A stretch of 64,000 nt of DNA from Thermococcus sp. P6 (GTDB lineage Archaea; Methanobacteriota_B; Thermococci; Thermococcales; Thermococcaceae): contig NZ_CP015104.1 of NCBI RefSeq assembly GCF_002214525.1, forward strand, positions 1,458,819 to 1,522,818, read 5' to 3'. Each line of letters starts with the position of its first letter. Position 1 is the stretch's first letter. Below the pieces are notes generated by a model, which saw only the letters and a program-made list of their open reading frames with translations, was not told the DNA's origin and did no database searches. Shown here piece by piece: positions 9,670-19,532 of the stretch. Both the position numbers and the translations under genes were made by a program.

Positions 9670-10911
9670 TCATCCCCTGAGGAGGGCTAAAAACTTCCTT
9701 GCCTTATCGCTCTCCGGCAGGAACCTCTCGAACCTCTCGGTGCTGGCGAAGAGGGTCTTGTGAAGGCCGGAGATAACGAACTTCTTTATGGCCTCTTCAA
9801 GCTCGTCCCCGGGAATGCCGAGGAGTCCGGCCACCTCGTCCGTGGTGTAATCGGTCATGCCGTAGAGGAGGACCCCCCCGAGCAGGTAGTTGGGGGTGTT
9901 CAATATCTTCTTCCTCCTGCCCACGAGGAAGTTTTCCATCTCGCACTTCCGTATGACGAGCATGCTCCCGTAGCCCGTCCTGAAGTTCGGCTCCTCCCTG
10001 AAGGGAACGTCGAGTATGGAGTAGTGGCAGTTAAGGCAGAGCTTTATCCCGGGATAGATCCCGAGGGTCTCCCTCTCGTTCTTCGATGTCAGGAAGTAGT
10101 AACGGAAAAGGTCGAGGCCGAGTTTTTTCATTCCATCCTCCGGATCAAGGATGGAATAGGCGAGGGAAAGGTTGTCGACGGTGTAGTGGTTGTTTATGAG
10201 CGTTCCCCGGGTTTTGGCGAAGTTTAGAACGTGCCAGCGGAATCTCTTACCGTAGCGTTTTCTCAGTTCGACCTCTATGTCAGCGTCCGCCGGGAGGTAG
10301 ATTCTGTCCTTTTTGAGCCTGTTGTTGTCCCAGTAATCCACCTCTATTCTGACACTGCTGGCGTTAACGATTCCCTTCTCGCGGAGTCTGCCCTTTATGG
10401 CTTTGAAGGATTCCCTGACGGATACGCTTTCCCTTGCCAGAAGCCTCAGAACGTCGCCGGAGTAGGCGAGGTGGGGAAGGACCTCCACCCTGCCGATGGA
10501 AACCTTCCGGGGAAGGGCGTCGACTTTATCGAGGTTATCCCTCTTCAGTTCCTCGGAGCTTAGAGGTTTCCTTCCGAGGAAAAAGGTGTAGTTGGCCGAT
10601 ATCAGAGACAGGGCCATCTTGTGGGCGGTTATCGCTGAGGTGAGTCTCTCAAGGGCCAGAATCCTGTTGCGCTTCTTCCTGTAGATCCACTGGAGATGGG
10701 GATCCCTCTCCTGTTTGCCGGAGGAGGGCAAACCCGTCCCGCCCACGCGCCTTGACAGTTCCTTCTCAAGGTCCTGAAGGAGTGATAGGTTCTCCTTAAG
10801 CCTGTAAAAGAGGGTGGGAACGTGGAAGGTCTCGAATAACCCATCCATGTCTATTCCAATATCGTCCAGTGTCTTGTTCACCCGTGCGACGAGTTCCTCC
10901 GTCGTCGTCAT
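9670..10911 (-). CDS. DUF530-like conserved archaeal protein
   Basis: A 413-residue soluble protein of unknown function, assigned from memory to the archaeal DUF530 family. It begins with a coiled-coil-prone helical region (about 1-110), has a central [11 protein letters not shown] segment, a short Cys/His motif (LCLNCHYS, about 297-304) and a C-terminal winged-helix-like stretch ([23 protein letters not shown]). Its ATG overlaps the top6A stop (ATGA, 10908-10911), so it is co-translated with topoisomerase VI. A link to DNA topology or replication is suggested by position only. Confidence 0.6.
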   Translation of the reverse strand: MTTTEELVARVNKTLDDIGIDMDGLFETFHVPTLFYRLKENLSLLQDLEKELSRRVGGTGLPSSGKQERDPHLQWIYRKKRNRILALERLTSAITAHKMALSLISANYTFFLGRKPLSSEELKRDNLDKVDALPRKVSIGRVEVLPHLAYSGDVLRLLARESVSVRESFKAIKGRLREKGIVNASSVRIEVDYWDNNRLKKDRIYLPADADIEVELRKRYGKRFRWHVLNFAKTRGTLINNHYTVDNLSLAYSILDPEDGMKKLGLDLFRYYFLTSKNERETLGIYPGIKLCLNCHYSILDVPFREEPNFRTGYGSMLVIRKCEMENFLVGRRKKILNTPNYLLGGVLLYGMTDYTTDEVAGLLGIPGDELEEAIKKFVISGLHKTLFASTERFERFLPESDKARKFLALLRG

Positions 10912-12062
10912 GGCAGTAGCTCACCGTTGTTTATCTTCTCGGGTAGGTACTCCCTCGCCACGAACTCGAGGCTCTTGTTGGCCAGGGCCTGCTGCTCGAT
11001 CCTGACCCCCATCTTGATGGCCATCTTGAGCTGTCTCTGCCACTCCTTCCTCTGGAACCACGGGTATTCCATCTCCTCCAGAATGCGCTTGTAGTCGCCC
11101 GTGGGACCGCCCTTCTTGTTCGGTGGGATCCCTTTGAGCTTTTCCGTAACGTTCTCGAGGCCGTAGCGTTTTATATCGTCCATCGTCATTCCCACGAACT
11201 TTGCCTCAGGGGTGGTCAGTTTGTCGCTGAGGTAGGCGAGGTTTATGGAACCCTGCTTTATGGTGGAGTAGATGTACCATCCGTAGGGATCCCCGTCCGT
11301 GAAGACTATGATCGGCAATCCCTCCTCGTAATGGAGCCTGTGGATGAGCCTCCTGACGCCGCGCGAAGCCTGTCCCTGAGTGGCTACGATGAGGGCGTTC
11401 TCCCGCCGGGGAAACTTCTCCTCTATCAGCCTGTCGGCCATGGCTGCCGTCTCAACGACCAGCGCGTAGTCGACGTTGACCTCGACGAACTGGAGGTGTT
11501 CAACCGTTCCCGGCACGGCCCAGCCGCCCATTCCGAGCCTGCTCGTGTTGAACTCGTCCTCACCGTCCCTTATGGTTACGTCCCCGTATATGTAGCCCCT
11601 CCTGTCCGCTGTGAGGTGCATTTCCTCGCGCAGGACCCCCAGCATTCTCTCGAGGTCCTCTATGATGGGGTCGCTCTCCCTCTGGTCCTCGAAGGTGTTT
11701 TTCCTCGTTCCGGGTATGGTGTGCTTGTTTGCGTAGTAGGCTTCACGGAGGCTCGCGTGCTTTCTCTCCTTCACGAGGCGCTTGACGTAGGCCATCATGA
11801 GTAGCGTCTGCATGAACTTCCTTGCGTGGGCCACGTTGAGGAAATAGCGCCTCGAGAGCTTGTCCCCCATCATGATGACGCGTCTCTTATCATCGAAGTA
11901 GACGTTGCCACGCCCGCGCATGGGGATGTCGAAGTACGGGTTCTTCCCGTTCTTTACCTCTTCGAGGATCCTCTTTCCGTGCTCCTCAAGTCTGCTCAGC
12001 ACCTTGGTGGGATCGTAGGAGAACTTTTCCTTCGGCTTTTCCCGTTTTACCGATTTAGGCAC
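10908..12062 (-). CDS. top6A: DNA topoisomerase VI subunit A
   Basis: A 384-residue Spo11-like DNA-cleaving subunit of the type IIB topoisomerase that relaxes and decatenates duplex DNA. The 5Y-CAP/winged-helix domain contains REAYYANKH, whose catalytic tyrosine is Y109 or Y110. The Toprim domain shows VVETAAM (metal-binding glutamate) and FTDGDPYGW (DxD). No intein is present. The gene overlaps the end of top6B by 8 bases and the start of the DUF530 gene by 4, so subunits A and B should be made together. Confidence 0.96.
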   Translation of the reverse strand: MPKSVKREKPKEKFSYDPTKVLSRLEEHGKRILEEVKNGKNPYFDIPMRGRGNVYFDDKRRVIMMGDKLSRRYFLNVAHARKFMQTLLMMAYVKRLVKERKHASLREAYYANKHTIPGTRKNTFEDQRESDPIIEDLERMLGVLREEMHLTADRRGYIYGDVTIRDGEDEFNTSRLGMGGWAVPGTVEHLQFVEVNVDYALVVETAAMADRLIEEKFPRRENALIVATQGQASRGVRRLIHRLHYEEGLPIIVFTDGDPYGWYIYSTIKQGSINLAYLSDKLTTPEAKFVGMTMDDIKRYGLENVTEKLKGIPPNKKGGPTGDYKRILEEMEYPWFQRKEWQRQLKMAIKMGVRIEQQALANKSLEFVAREYLPEKINNGELLP

Positions 12063-13746
12063 TCTCGCTCACCTCCGCCTTCCGGGTCTCCCTCGCTTTG
12101 AAGCGGTTCTCTATAAACTTCAGGAAGTAGTCCGCGATGACCCCTTCGTCCTCGCCCGTGAGTATGCTCAGGGCCCTCGCTATCTCGGGAACGTACTTCT
12201 CGAAGGTTTTCCTCCTCCTGACCTGATGGAGCGTCCTGTGTTTTCCGCTGATGTAGGTTTTAAGCCTTCTCGCCGCGTCCATTATGGCGAGTCTTATCTC
12301 GTTCTGAATCTCCTCAACGCTGGCTATGCTCTGCTTCCCCGTGCCCGTGTAGGGAACGTGAACGCTGACGACGTTTATCAGCAGCACCAGAGGAGTATGT
12401 TCCGGGTCTTGCACCCTGTAGCGCTTCCAGTCCACGGATCTGGAAGCAAGGGTCGTTACACAGGAGCCGGCATCGAAGAGGAGCGGTACCCTGTTCGCGT
12501 ACCTCAAAAGCTCGAAGCCGTTTTCGATCTCTCCGCCGTAGGCGATGCCGACCTCGACCTGGAATGGTATACCCCCGGAGTAAACCTTCGGCGGTCTCGT
12601 TACGGCCGTCACGAACTCCGGCTTGAGGATTCCCTTAAGGCCCTTCTCGATGTTCTCCTCCCCTATCGGCCTGAGCCCGTGGGTTGGCGGGGCAAGGAAC
12701 TTCATGTACTTAAAGGCCTCCACTATCTCCTCGGCCTCGTGCCATGTGAGCTTTTCGGGGGGCTTTTCCATGAGCCTGGCGACCTGCTTTACAACCTTCG
12801 TGTAACCCCTGAAGGAGCGGAGGACCTCCTTAACTTCCCCGTTCATGAGCCTCTCGTAGAGCTGCTCCTGAACGTTTTTGTCCGTCTCCGTCTTTATGAG
12901 CCTCAGGGCGGCGATGTACTCGATGAGCTCCTTCACCTTACCCTCGCTCGTGCGCGAGAACTCGCCGATCAGGAAGCGCTTTACCGTGGTGCGCCGGCTC
13001 TTTCGGGCCATTCTGTAAACGTCATCCGTAAGCACACCCTTCGGATGGGGTTTCATCTCGACGGGCGGTTCCGGAACCTCGTCACTCGACCTCGGGAAGA
13101 CTATCAGCCTGCCGTCGGGTTCTATGAGCTCTATGTGGGCGTGGGGGTTTGCTATGGCCGTTAGTTTCAGGTACCAGTAGACGCCCTGCTTCGAGAGGAT
13201 GTATCTAACGTTCTTCACCTCAAGCTCGATCCTCGTCCCGCGCCAGCCTCGGGGATTTGGATGCCTCTCCTTCTTTACGACTTTTCCCTCGTTTTTGTCC
13301 ACGTCGATCTTGACCCACGCTTCTAAGATGTCCCCTCCCGTTGAGGTTATGACGCGGGTTGCCTTCCCGCTAGTCACCTGGGCGAACATCACCGCACCGC
13401 TTATACCTATACCCTGCTGGCCACGGCTCTGGATGTTCCTGTGGGCCTTCGTGCCCGCCAGCATCTTTCCAAAGACGTGGTTTATGTACTTCTCGGGGAT
13501 ACCGGGACCGTTGTCCTCGACTATAACCCTGTAGTGCTCCTTTCCGAGCTCTTCGAGTTCAACCCTGATATACGGTGGTATTCCGGCCTCCTCGCAGGCA
13601 TCAAGGGAGTTCGTTACCGCCTCGTGGATCACGGTGGTGAGGGAACGCACTTTACCCGTGTAACCGAGCATGGCCGCGTTCCTGCGGAAGAACTCACTGA
13701 CGCTTTGAACCTTAAACTCCTTGAACAGCTGATTCGCCTCGGCCAT
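12055..13746 (-). CDS. top6B: DNA topoisomerase VI subunit B
   Basis: A 563-residue ATPase subunit with a GHKL (Bergerat) fold: N box [16 protein letters not shown]1 [10 protein letters not shown], and a lid with GQQGIGISG. It is followed by the H2TH and transducer domains that couple ATP-driven dimerisation to cleavage by subunit A. ATG 13746 gives the usual [11 protein letters not shown] start. A GTG at 13752 overlaps the stop of the KH-protein gene (GTGA) and is a possible alternative start adding two residues. No intein. Confidence 0.95.
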   Translation of the reverse strand: MAEANQLFKEFKVQSVSEFFRRNAAMLGYTGKVRSLTTVIHEAVTNSLDACEEAGIPPYIRVELEELGKEHYRVIVEDNGPGIPEKYINHVFGKMLAGTKAHRNIQSRGQQGIGISGAVMFAQVTSGKATRVITSTGGDILEAWVKIDVDKNEGKVVKKERHPNPRGWRGTRIELEVKNVRYILSKQGVYWYLKLTAIANPHAHIELIEPDGRLIVFPRSSDEVPEPPVEMKPHPKGVLTDDVYRMARKSRRTTVKRFLIGEFSRTSEGKVKELIEYIAALRLIKTETDKNVQEQLYERLMNGEVKEVLRSFRGYTKVVKQVARLMEKPPEKLTWHEAEEIVEAFKYMKFLAPPTHGLRPIGEENIEKGLKGILKPEFVTAVTRPPKVYSGGIPFQVEVGIAYGGEIENGFELLRYANRVPLLFDAGSCVTTLASRSVDWKRYRVQDPEHTPLVLLINVVSVHVPYTGTGKQSIASVEEIQNEIRLAIMDAARRLKTYISGKHRTLHQVRRRKTFEKYVPEIARALSILTGEDEGVIADYFLKFIENRFKARETRKAEVSESA

Positions 13747-13748
13747 TT

Positions 13749-14438
13749 TCACTCCTCTCCGGGTTTTTCTTCTTCACCAGAGGCCTCGTAGCTGAGGCTT
13801 TCCATTTCAACCTCTTTCTTGCGCCGCTCCAGATACCTGTAAACGGCGCCGTGCGGGGAGCCTCTGACGAGCTTTTCTATCGCGGTTTTTGCGACCTCAA
13901 CCTGAACCGGATTGCCAATTATCGCAACGGTCTTACCGTAAACGCTAACGTCCGCTCCGCTCATCTCCTCTATGATCTCGCGCGTTCTTCCCTTCCTTCC
14001 GATTATCCTCCCCCTGACCCGCGGAAGGGCGTTTTTATCGTTTCCGATTATTATGTCGGGGAGGTTGATAACCTCGAGGACCTCACCCTCGTTGAAGAGC
14101 CTGAAGGCTCTCTGAGGCGAGAAGCCCCTTCCTATCGCCATCACAACGTCCCTCGCCTTCCAGACCGCCAGAGGGTCGTCCGTATCTTCGGTGGAGGTTA
14201 TGAACACCTCTCCCGTCTCGCTGTCCACCTCTACCTTCGTCTTCGTCCTCTCCTCTATCTCCCTCTTCGTCCTTCCGTCCTTCCCTATGACCACCGCCAC
14301 CCTGTTCTTCGGGACCCTCACAAACTCCTCCTGCTCCCCCGGGCTCTCGTAGGTCCCCTCTGCGGGGGGCTTTCGGATCGGTTCCCCGTCCTTATCAACA
14401 CGTTCGTACTTTTTGAGGAGTTTCTCAAACTCGTCCAT
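13749..14438 (-). CDS. KH-domain rRNA-processing factor (Dim2/Pno1-like)
   Basis: A 229-residue protein with two KH domains. The first carries VAVVIGKDGRTKREIEE; the second carries RVRGRIIGRKGRTREIIEEM. Archaeal Dim2 binds the 3' end of 16S rRNA and helps small-subunit maturation. A charged N-terminal extension and an acidic C-terminal tail flank the KH core. It is followed 4-nt-coupled by top6B and preceded by Rio1 (11-base gap), which with aIF1A forms a small-subunit biogenesis group. Confidence 0.88.
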   Translation of the reverse strand: MDEFEKLLKKYERVDKDGEPIRKPPAEGTYESPGEQEEFVRVPKNRVAVVIGKDGRTKREIEERTKTKVEVDSETGEVFITSTEDTDDPLAVWKARDVVMAIGRGFSPQRAFRLFNEGEVLEVINLPDIIIGNDKNALPRVRGRIIGRKGRTREIIEEMSGADVSVYGKTVAIIGNPVQVEVAKTAIEKLVRGSPHGAVYRYLERRKKEVEMESLSYEASGEEEKPGEE

Positions 14439-14449
14439 AACCTCACCCT

Positions 14450-15223
14450 CTATTCGATGAGTTCGCGGAACTTCTCATCCGGATCGTCAACGTCCACGCC
14501 CTTCCTACCGAAGTAGTTTATGACGTTGTGCAGGTCGCGCCTGAGCAGTTCGAGGCTCATGCGGTTCCTCCTTACGGTCGCCTGAGACCAGTCGATTATA
14601 ACGGGTCCATCGTGGATCAGGATGTTGTACTCGCTCAGGTCACCGTGGACCATGCTTCCCCTTTTCCAGAGCCTCTCTATGGCATCGATCGTGAAGTCGT
14701 AGAGTTCCCTGAAGTCCCGGGGCTCAAGTTCCTTCTCCGCATCCTTCAACCGCGGGGCTGGAAGTTCATCCCCAACGAACTCCATCACCAGGATGTTGTT
14801 GCGAAAGGCCAGCGGTTCCGGAACCCTTACGGCGTACTTTATCGCCCGCTGAAGGTTCTTGTACTCCCTTCGGGTCCAGATGAAGACGAGCTTCCTCAGG
14901 TCCTTCGGTAGGTAGCCGAACCTCGGATCCGCGGCAAGGTACTCCCACATCTTCCTGAACTGCGTGGTGTAACTCCTGTAAACCTTCACCGCTATCCTAT
15001 TCCCCTCGCTATCAACGCCTGCAAAGACGTTGGCTTCCTTGCCGGTGCTGATGACCCCATGGAGTTCTCCGATCTTCCCGCGCCTGTGCAGATAGGCGAG
15101 GCTCTCCTTCGTGGTTTTGTCGAAGACCTCGTTGACTATCCTGTAGAGCTCGTCCCCCTTCTCCCGTTTTTCCCTGAGGCCGAGTACCTTTTCGATCTCC
15201 CTTTCGATGAGATCCTCGTGCAT
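14450..15223 (-). CDS. rio1: Rio1 serine protein kinase
   Basis: A 257-residue atypical kinase of the RIO1 family, which in eukaryotes and archaea acts in late 40S/30S maturation. The nucleotide loop is STGKEANVF, the specific RIO1 form; the lysine is in IAVKVYR; the catalytic loop is HGDLSEYN and the metal loop is IDWSQA. ATG 15223 is preferred because GTGAT lies five bases upstream; ATG 15229 and GTG 15232 are alternatives. The length of about 257 matches archaeal Rio1. Confidence 0.93.
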   Translation of the reverse strand: MHEDLIEREIEKVLGLREKREKGDELYRIVNEVFDKTTKESLAYLHRRGKIGELHGVISTGKEANVFAGVDSEGNRIAVKVYRSYTTQFRKMWEYLAADPRFGYLPKDLRKLVFIWTRREYKNLQRAIKYAVRVPEPLAFRNNILVMEFVGDELPAPRLKDAEKELEPRDFRELYDFTIDAIERLWKRGSMVHGDLSEYNILIHDGPVIIDWSQATVRRNRMSLELLRRDLHNVINYFGRKGVDVDDPDEKFRELIE

Positions 15224-15241
15224 CCCCATCACTCTTGCCCT

Positions 15242-15607
15242 TCAGAAGAGCCCTTCGCCGCCGGCAAGGAAGTCCTGACTTATCTTGCCCCTCCTGAGGA
15301 GCCAGTCCACCTGAGTTCTGGTGTAGCGGTAAACTATGTCGCCCCTCTTATCGCTCTGGACGGGCCATGGACGGACTATGACGACGTCACCAACGCGCGT
15401 CCACATCCGTCTCCTGAGCTTGCCTGGGATCCTGCACCTCCTGATCTTCCCGTCCTCGCAGCGAACGTCCATCCAGCTCGCGCCGAGTGCCTGTTCAACC
15501 ACTCCGAAGAGCTCCCCCTCCCTCGGCAGGCGAACGCGTATAACCTCATCACCCTGAACCTGCCGGTTGTCCTTCTTTTTTCTGTTGTTTGCCCCGTGAT
15601 ACGCCAT
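15242..15607 (-). CDS. eif1a: Translation initiation factor aIF1A
   Basis: A 121-residue OB-fold initiation factor that binds the 30S A site and helps mRNA scanning and start selection. The basic N-terminus [11 protein letters not shown] is followed by the OB core ([24 protein letters not shown]) and [20 protein letters not shown] 15607 is chosen because GGAGGTGATG precedes it; upstream in-frame starts add nonconserved residues. It is the first gene of the aIF1A-Rio1-KH-Top6 operon. Confidence 0.95.
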   Translation of the reverse strand: MAYHGANNRKKKDNRQVQGDEVIRVRLPREGELFGVVEQALGASWMDVRCEDGKIRRCRIPGKLRRRMWTRVGDVVIVRPWPVQSDKRGDIVYRYTRTQVDWLLRRGKISQDFLAGGEGLF

Positions 15608-15634
15608 GAGCATCACCTCCAGCAGATAGGTGCC

Positions 15635-15649
15635 CACCCTTATAAACCT
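15635..15649 (-). promoter_or_regulatory. aIF1A operon promoter
   Basis: The minus-strand CAGGTTTATAAGGGT has a TTTATAA TATA box about 32-40 bases before ATG 15607. This leaves a very short leader that still contains GGAGGTGAT. It would drive at least aIF1A, Rio1 and the KH protein, and possibly Top6BA. Confidence 0.55.
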
Positions 15650-15748
15650 GAGCCTTGCAGAAATTTTTCAGCAGGAGTAGGAGGCGGTTTTTTAAAATTT
15701 TTGCATAGGACCTCTGTGAATGAACTGTGCCACGGGGCATCCCTGCCG

Positions 15749-15763
15749 CAAACTTTTTAAACC
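15749..15763 (+). promoter_or_regulatory. uraA promoter
   Basis: CAAACTTTTTAAACC is a BRE/TATA element centred about 35 bases before ATG 15792. The expected transcription start falls within a few bases of the ATG, and no good ribosome site precedes it, so a leaderless or near-leaderless message is likely. Confidence 0.5.
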
Positions 15764-15791
15764 AGAATCCACTCCACTCGAGCGGGCTTTA

Positions 15792-17075
15792 ATGGCCAAT
15801 GGAATGAAAGTTGGAATCGAAGAGAAGGTTGAAACTAAAAAGGCCCTTCTTCTGGGAATCCAGCACGTCCTTGCGATGTTTGGAGCGACGGTAACGGTGC
15901 CACTTGTTGTGGGCACAGCGATAGGACTCCGGACGCAGGAGATAGCGCTCTTAATTCAGGCAGTGCTCCTGGCCATGGGCATAGCAACGATCCTTCAGAC
16001 CACGTGGGGCTCACGCTATCCAATAGTGCAGGGCTCGAGCTTCGCCTTCATACCGGGTTTGATGAGCATAGGGGCAAAGCTTGGACTGGCAGCGGTTGAG
16101 GGAGCCCTCCTCGTTGGAGGGCTCCTGGAAGCCTTGGTCGGTGGTCTCGGCATAATCGGGAAGGTCAAGAAGCTCTTTTCACCTGTGGTTACGGGAGTCA
16201 CCATAATGCTCATAGGATTCAGCTTAGCCAACGTTGCCGTGAAGTACACGTTCAACTTCTATGCCGACCCAAGCGGGGCGAGCATCCCAAAAGCGACTCT
16301 AATAGCCCTGATAACGTTTGCAACTACAGTATACGTAGCTCTCAGAGGTAGGGGGAGCTTGAGGGCGATGCCCGTTGTTATAGGAGCGTCTGTTGGTTAC
16401 GGGGTTAGTTTAATACTTGGGATGGCCGATCTAAGCCTTGTAAAAGAGCTCCCGCTCTTCAGCATTCCAAAGCCGCTTCCATGGGGAACCCCGACCTTCG
16501 AAGCAACCGCAATAATAACGCTCCTCTTCGCCTTCATGGTGAGTATAATAGAGAGCGTCGGGGATTACCATGCTATATCCGCGATAGCGGAGGCACCCAT
16601 AGAGAACACGAACATAAACAGGGGCATAATGAGCGAGGGGGTCTCGTGCATGATAGCGGGTGCACTGGGAGCCTGTGGAACCACGAGTTATTCTGAAAAC
16701 ATAGGACTCGTTGCACTAACAAAGGTTGCGAGCAGGCAGGTTGTGCAGATTGGAGGAGCGATTTTGATTTTAACCTCTCTAATCCCGAAGTTTTCGGGAA
16801 TTCTGGCATCAATACCCGCCCCGGTGCTCGGTGGACTAACGACGGCGCTCTACGGGATGATAAGCGTAACGGGGTTAAGGCTAATAAAGGACAGGGTTGA
16901 GCTCAACGATAGGAACACACTGATAATAGCGAGCGCCCTCATACTGGGGCTCGGAGCTCCCCAGCTGCCGCCCGAGTTTCTGGAGCACTTTCCCCGGCTT
17001 GTAGGGAGCATACTGGAATCGGGTATGGCGGTTGGAGCTCTGACCGCTGTGGTACTGGATCAGGTGTTGAGGTGA
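15792..17075 (+). CDS. uraA: Uracil permease (NCS2 / nucleobase:cation symporter)
   Basis: A 427-residue polytopic membrane protein of the NCS2 family. TM1 contains [19 protein letters not shown], the family's opening motif, and TM3 follows [14 protein letters not shown]. Further family signatures are [11 protein letters not shown] (QH-site glutamate region) and [17 protein letters not shown]. The neighbouring upp gene favours uracil over xanthine or purines as substrate. The ATG at 15792 follows a TATA box by about 35 bases; ATG 15804 is an alternative. Its stop (17073-17075) overlaps potential upstream upp starts, so import and salvage are coupled. Confidence 0.88.
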   Translation: MANGMKVGIEEKVETKKALLLGIQHVLAMFGATVTVPLVVGTAIGLRTQEIALLIQAVLLAMGIATILQTTWGSRYPIVQGSSFAFIPGLMSIGAKLGLAAVEGALLVGGLLEALVGGLGIIGKVKKLFSPVVTGVTIMLIGFSLANVAVKYTFNFYADPSGASIPKATLIALITFATTVYVALRGRGSLRAMPVVIGASVGYGVSLILGMADLSLVKELPLFSIPKPLPWGTPTFEATAIITLLFAFMVSIIESVGDYHAISAIAEAPIENTNINRGIMSEGVSCMIAGALGACGTTSYSENIGLVALTKVASRQVVQIGGAILILTSLIPKFSGILASIPAPVLGGLTTALYGMISVTGLRLIKDRVELNDRNTLIIASALILGLGAPQLPPEFLEHFPRLVGSILESGMAVGALTAVVLDQVLR

Positions 17076-17083
17076 TGGAAATG

Positions 17084-17779
17084 ATGGAGGATAAGAGATG
17101 GAAGGGGGTTTACTCCTTCGAGGATTCGCCCTTCATAATGGAGATACTCACGGAGCTGAGGGATAAGGATACGGACAGCATATCCTTTAGAAAGGGACTT
17201 GTGAAGCTCGGAAGGTACATGGGCTATGAGCTCACGAAAACGATGGAAGTGGAGAAGATAAAGGTCGAGACCCCCCTTGAGGAAACGGAAGGGGTTGTGG
17301 CGAAGGATAGAAAGAACGTGGTGATAATAACCGTTCTAAGGGCTGCGATTCCACTCATGGAAGGACTGATAAAGGTCTTTGAGAACGCAAGGGTGGGCAT
17401 CATTTCAGCCTCGAGGGGGAAGGCGCCAGAATTTGAGATTGAGATGAAATACGTGAAGGTTCCCCAGATAAAGCCTGAGGACACGTTGATAATCGCGGAC
17501 CCCATGATCGCGACGGGCTCGACTCTAACGAAGGTGCTGGAAGAGGTCAAAAAATACGGGAAGCCAAAAAGGGTCATAATTCTGGGAGTTCTGGCCGCTC
17601 CCGAGGGGATAGAGCGGATAAAGAAGGAAAATCCAGAGGTTGAAATATTCGTCACGAAGGTGGACAGGGAGCTCAACAAAAAGGGCTACATCCTCCCGGG
17701 ACTCGGAGATGCCGGGGATAGAGCCTTTGGCGCCCCAGTAAAGGTCTCAACACTCCCCCAGATGCACACCATTGAGTGA
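17084..17779 (+). CDS. upp: Uracil phosphoribosyltransferase
   Basis: A 231-residue UPRT that converts uracil and PRPP to UMP. The PRPP loop is [28 protein letters not shown] lines the active site, and the C-terminal uracil-binding loop is [24 protein letters not shown] at the uraA stop precedes several ATGs (17075, 17081, 17084); 17084 gives the N-terminus closest to Pyrococcus ([10 protein letters not shown]) with good spacing. It completes a uracil transport-salvage operon. Confidence 0.93.
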   Translation: MEDKRWKGVYSFEDSPFIMEILTELRDKDTDSISFRKGLVKLGRYMGYELTKTMEVEKIKVETPLEETEGVVAKDRKNVVIITVLRAAIPLMEGLIKVFENARVGIISASRGKAPEFEIEMKYVKVPQIKPEDTLIIADPMIATGSTLTKVLEEVKKYGKPKRVIILGVLAAPEGIERIKKENPEVEIFVTKVDRELNKKGYILPGLGDAGDRAFGAPVKVSTLPQMHTIE

Positions 17780-17819
17780 TCTCTCCCAGAACCTTCTTAT
17801 TTTCCTTCCTCCGGCTCGC

Positions 17820-17826
17820 TTTTTTT
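17820..17826 (+). terminator. T-run terminator after upp
   Basis: Seven consecutive T residues after GGCTCGC, about 40 bases past the upp stop. Archaeal RNA polymerase commonly terminates at such U-tracts without a hairpin. Further U-rich stretches lie just upstream (TTATTTTCCTT). Confidence 0.4.
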
Positions 17827-17911
17827 AACCGCTCGAACGGTTTGCCCTTTCAGGTTCTCCCGCACGTAAAGGTTTAAAAGATGCCGCCTTAACCAGAAAC
17901 CCGGGAGGCCG

Positions 17912-18700
17912 ATGGCGGTTGTAAAAGCTGAGAACCTAACCGTGACCTACGGTAACAGACCAGCCGTGGAAGGGGTCACCTTCGAACTTAAAGAGGGAGA
18001 GACGCTTCTCCTCCTCGGACCGAACGGGGCGGGAAAGACGACGCTCCTCAAAACGATAGCCTGTTTCCACAGAGAGTACTCGGGGGAACTCAGGGTTTTC
18101 GATAGATCGCCCTGCGAGGCGAGGGACCTGATAGGCTACGTCCCCCAGATCCAGACGATAAACGTAAAGGTCCCCCTGACGGTTCTGGAGGTAGTCGCCA
18201 TGGGGGCCGTTTACAGGAGGGGCTTCGTGCACTTCAAACTGCCACCTGAGATCATAGAAAAGGCCAAAAGGGTCCTTGGCTTCGTGGGACTGTCGGACCT
18301 TGAGGAAAAACTCTTCCGTGAGCTCTCCGGCGGACAGAGACAGAGGGTTCTTCTGGCGAGGGCCCTGATAAGCGATCCGAAGCTGCTCCTCCTCGACGAG
18401 CCCCTCTCCGCTCTGGATCCGAGCGCGAGAGTTGAGGTTGCAACCGTTCTTGGAAGAATAAAGCGCGAGAGGGGCATAACCATGATGGTGACCACCCACG
18501 ACATAAACCCCCTGCTCGAGATAGGCGACAGGATCATGCTCCTGAGCAAAAGGCTGGTAGCCTTTGGAAAGCCTGAAGAGGTTCTGAAGGATTCCCTAAT
18601 CAAGTCCGTCTACGGTCCCCTCGCGAGGGTCGTGCCCGTTGAGGACAGACTCTTCTGCATAACCGGGGACGCGCACGTCCACGCCACGGGGGTGAAATGA
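17912..18700 (+). CDS. Metal-type ABC transporter ATP-binding protein (ZnuC/MntB-like)
   Basis: A 262-residue ABC ATPase. Walker A is GPNGAGKTT, the Q loop is VPQIQTINVK, the signature is ELSGGQRQRV, Walker B is LLLLDEPLSALD and the H loop is TTHD. The next gene is a ZnuB-type permease, placing the pair in the zinc/manganese/iron chelate importer group. A TATA-like GGTTTAAAAG (17871-17880) and GGGAGGCCG precede ATG 17912. No substrate-binding protein gene is adjacent, so the metal is unknown and a solute-binding protein must be supplied from elsewhere. Confidence 0.85.
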   Translation: MAVVKAENLTVTYGNRPAVEGVTFELKEGETLLLLGPNGAGKTTLLKTIACFHREYSGELRVFDRSPCEARDLIGYVPQIQTINVKVPLTVLEVVAMGAVYRRGFVHFKLPPEIIEKAKRVLGFVGLSDLEEKLFRELSGGQRQRVLLARALISDPKLLLLDEPLSALDPSARVEVATVLGRIKRERGITMMVTTHDINPLLEIGDRIMLLSKRLVAFGKPEEVLKDSLIKSVYGPLARVVPVEDRLFCITGDAHVHATGVK

Positions 18701-18701
18701 G

Positions 18702-19532
18702 TTGATTCCCGAATATCTCCTGAGGGCGATCCTTGCCAGCATCGTGGTCAGCGTCCTCCTCGGAACGCTCAGTCCCCTGATCAACACGAAGGGGCTGGCC
18801 TTCCTCACCCACGCCCTCTTCCACGCACTTCTCTTCGGCGCCGTTCTCGGGATGATACTCGGGCTCCTCCTCTCGAACATCGCGCTCGTAACGGCCACCG
18901 CCCTGATCGTGACGGTTCTGGTGGTCCTCCTCATAGCCTGGCTCGAAAGGGCCGGCTTCTCCCCGGATTCAGCGGTTGGGATAGTTGCGAGCTTCGTGGC
19001 GGGTCTGACCGTCCTCGGCTTCGGCGTTCTGTACAGGGTCATGGCGAGCAGGCCCTACTTTCCCCTTAGCCAGAACATCGTTTCCTACCTCACGGGTGAG
19101 ATATTCCTGATAAGTCTGAACGACCTCACGGTGCTCGTCTTCGGCGGTGCACTGCTCTTCTTCGTCCTTCTCCTCCTCTACCGGGACTTCCTGTACCTCA
19201 GCTTCGATCCCGAGGGGATTGAGAGCTACGGGGGCAACGTGGGGGCCTACCTGATGACCCTCTACGTCCTCGTGGGTGCGACAGGGGCTTTGATAGTTCA
19301 GACGGTCGGACTGATCACACTGCAGGTGGTTGCCGTCCTCCCCGGTGCAATAGCCCTCATGGTGAGTTCGAACGTGAGGAAGGTGCTCGCCGTTAGCGTG
19401 GCGCTCACCCTTGCGGTACAGCTCTCCTCGGTGGCTCTGGCTTACCTGACCGACATACCGCCGAGCGGTCTGGCAACGATAATGCTTGGAGTGGTTTACG
19501 GCGGACTTCTCCTCCGGGGGGTGAAGGCTTGA
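18702..19532 (+). CDS. Metal-type ABC transporter permease (ZnuB family)
   Basis: A 276-residue permease with about eight hydrophobic segments. Family landmarks are an early region with HALFHALLFGAVLG, a central loop SQNIVSYLTGEIFLIS, and AVLPGAIALMVSSNVRKVLAVSVALT near the end. The TTG start at 18702 lies one base after the ATPase stop and is preceded by GGGGGTGA inside that gene. Its stop overlaps the rnhB TTG start, so three genes run without gaps. Confidence 0.85.
   Translation: MIPEYLLRAILASIVVSVLLGTLSPLINTKGLAFLTHALFHALLFGAVLGMILGLLLSNIALVTATALIVTVLVVLLIAWLERAGFSPDSAVGIVASFVAGLTVLGFGVLYRVMASRPYFPLSQNIVSYLTGEIFLISLNDLTVLVFGGALLFFVLLLLYRDFLYLSFDPEGIESYGGNVGAYLMTLYVLVGATGALIVQTVGLITLQVVAVLPGAIALMVSSNVRKVLAVSVALTLAVQLSSVALAYLTDIPPSGLATIMLGVVYGGLLLRGVKA

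Noticed and set aside
5315..13746. Inteins in EF-2 or topoisomerase VI, common sites in Thermococcales
   Set aside because: All three proteins have normal length with uninterrupted motifs.
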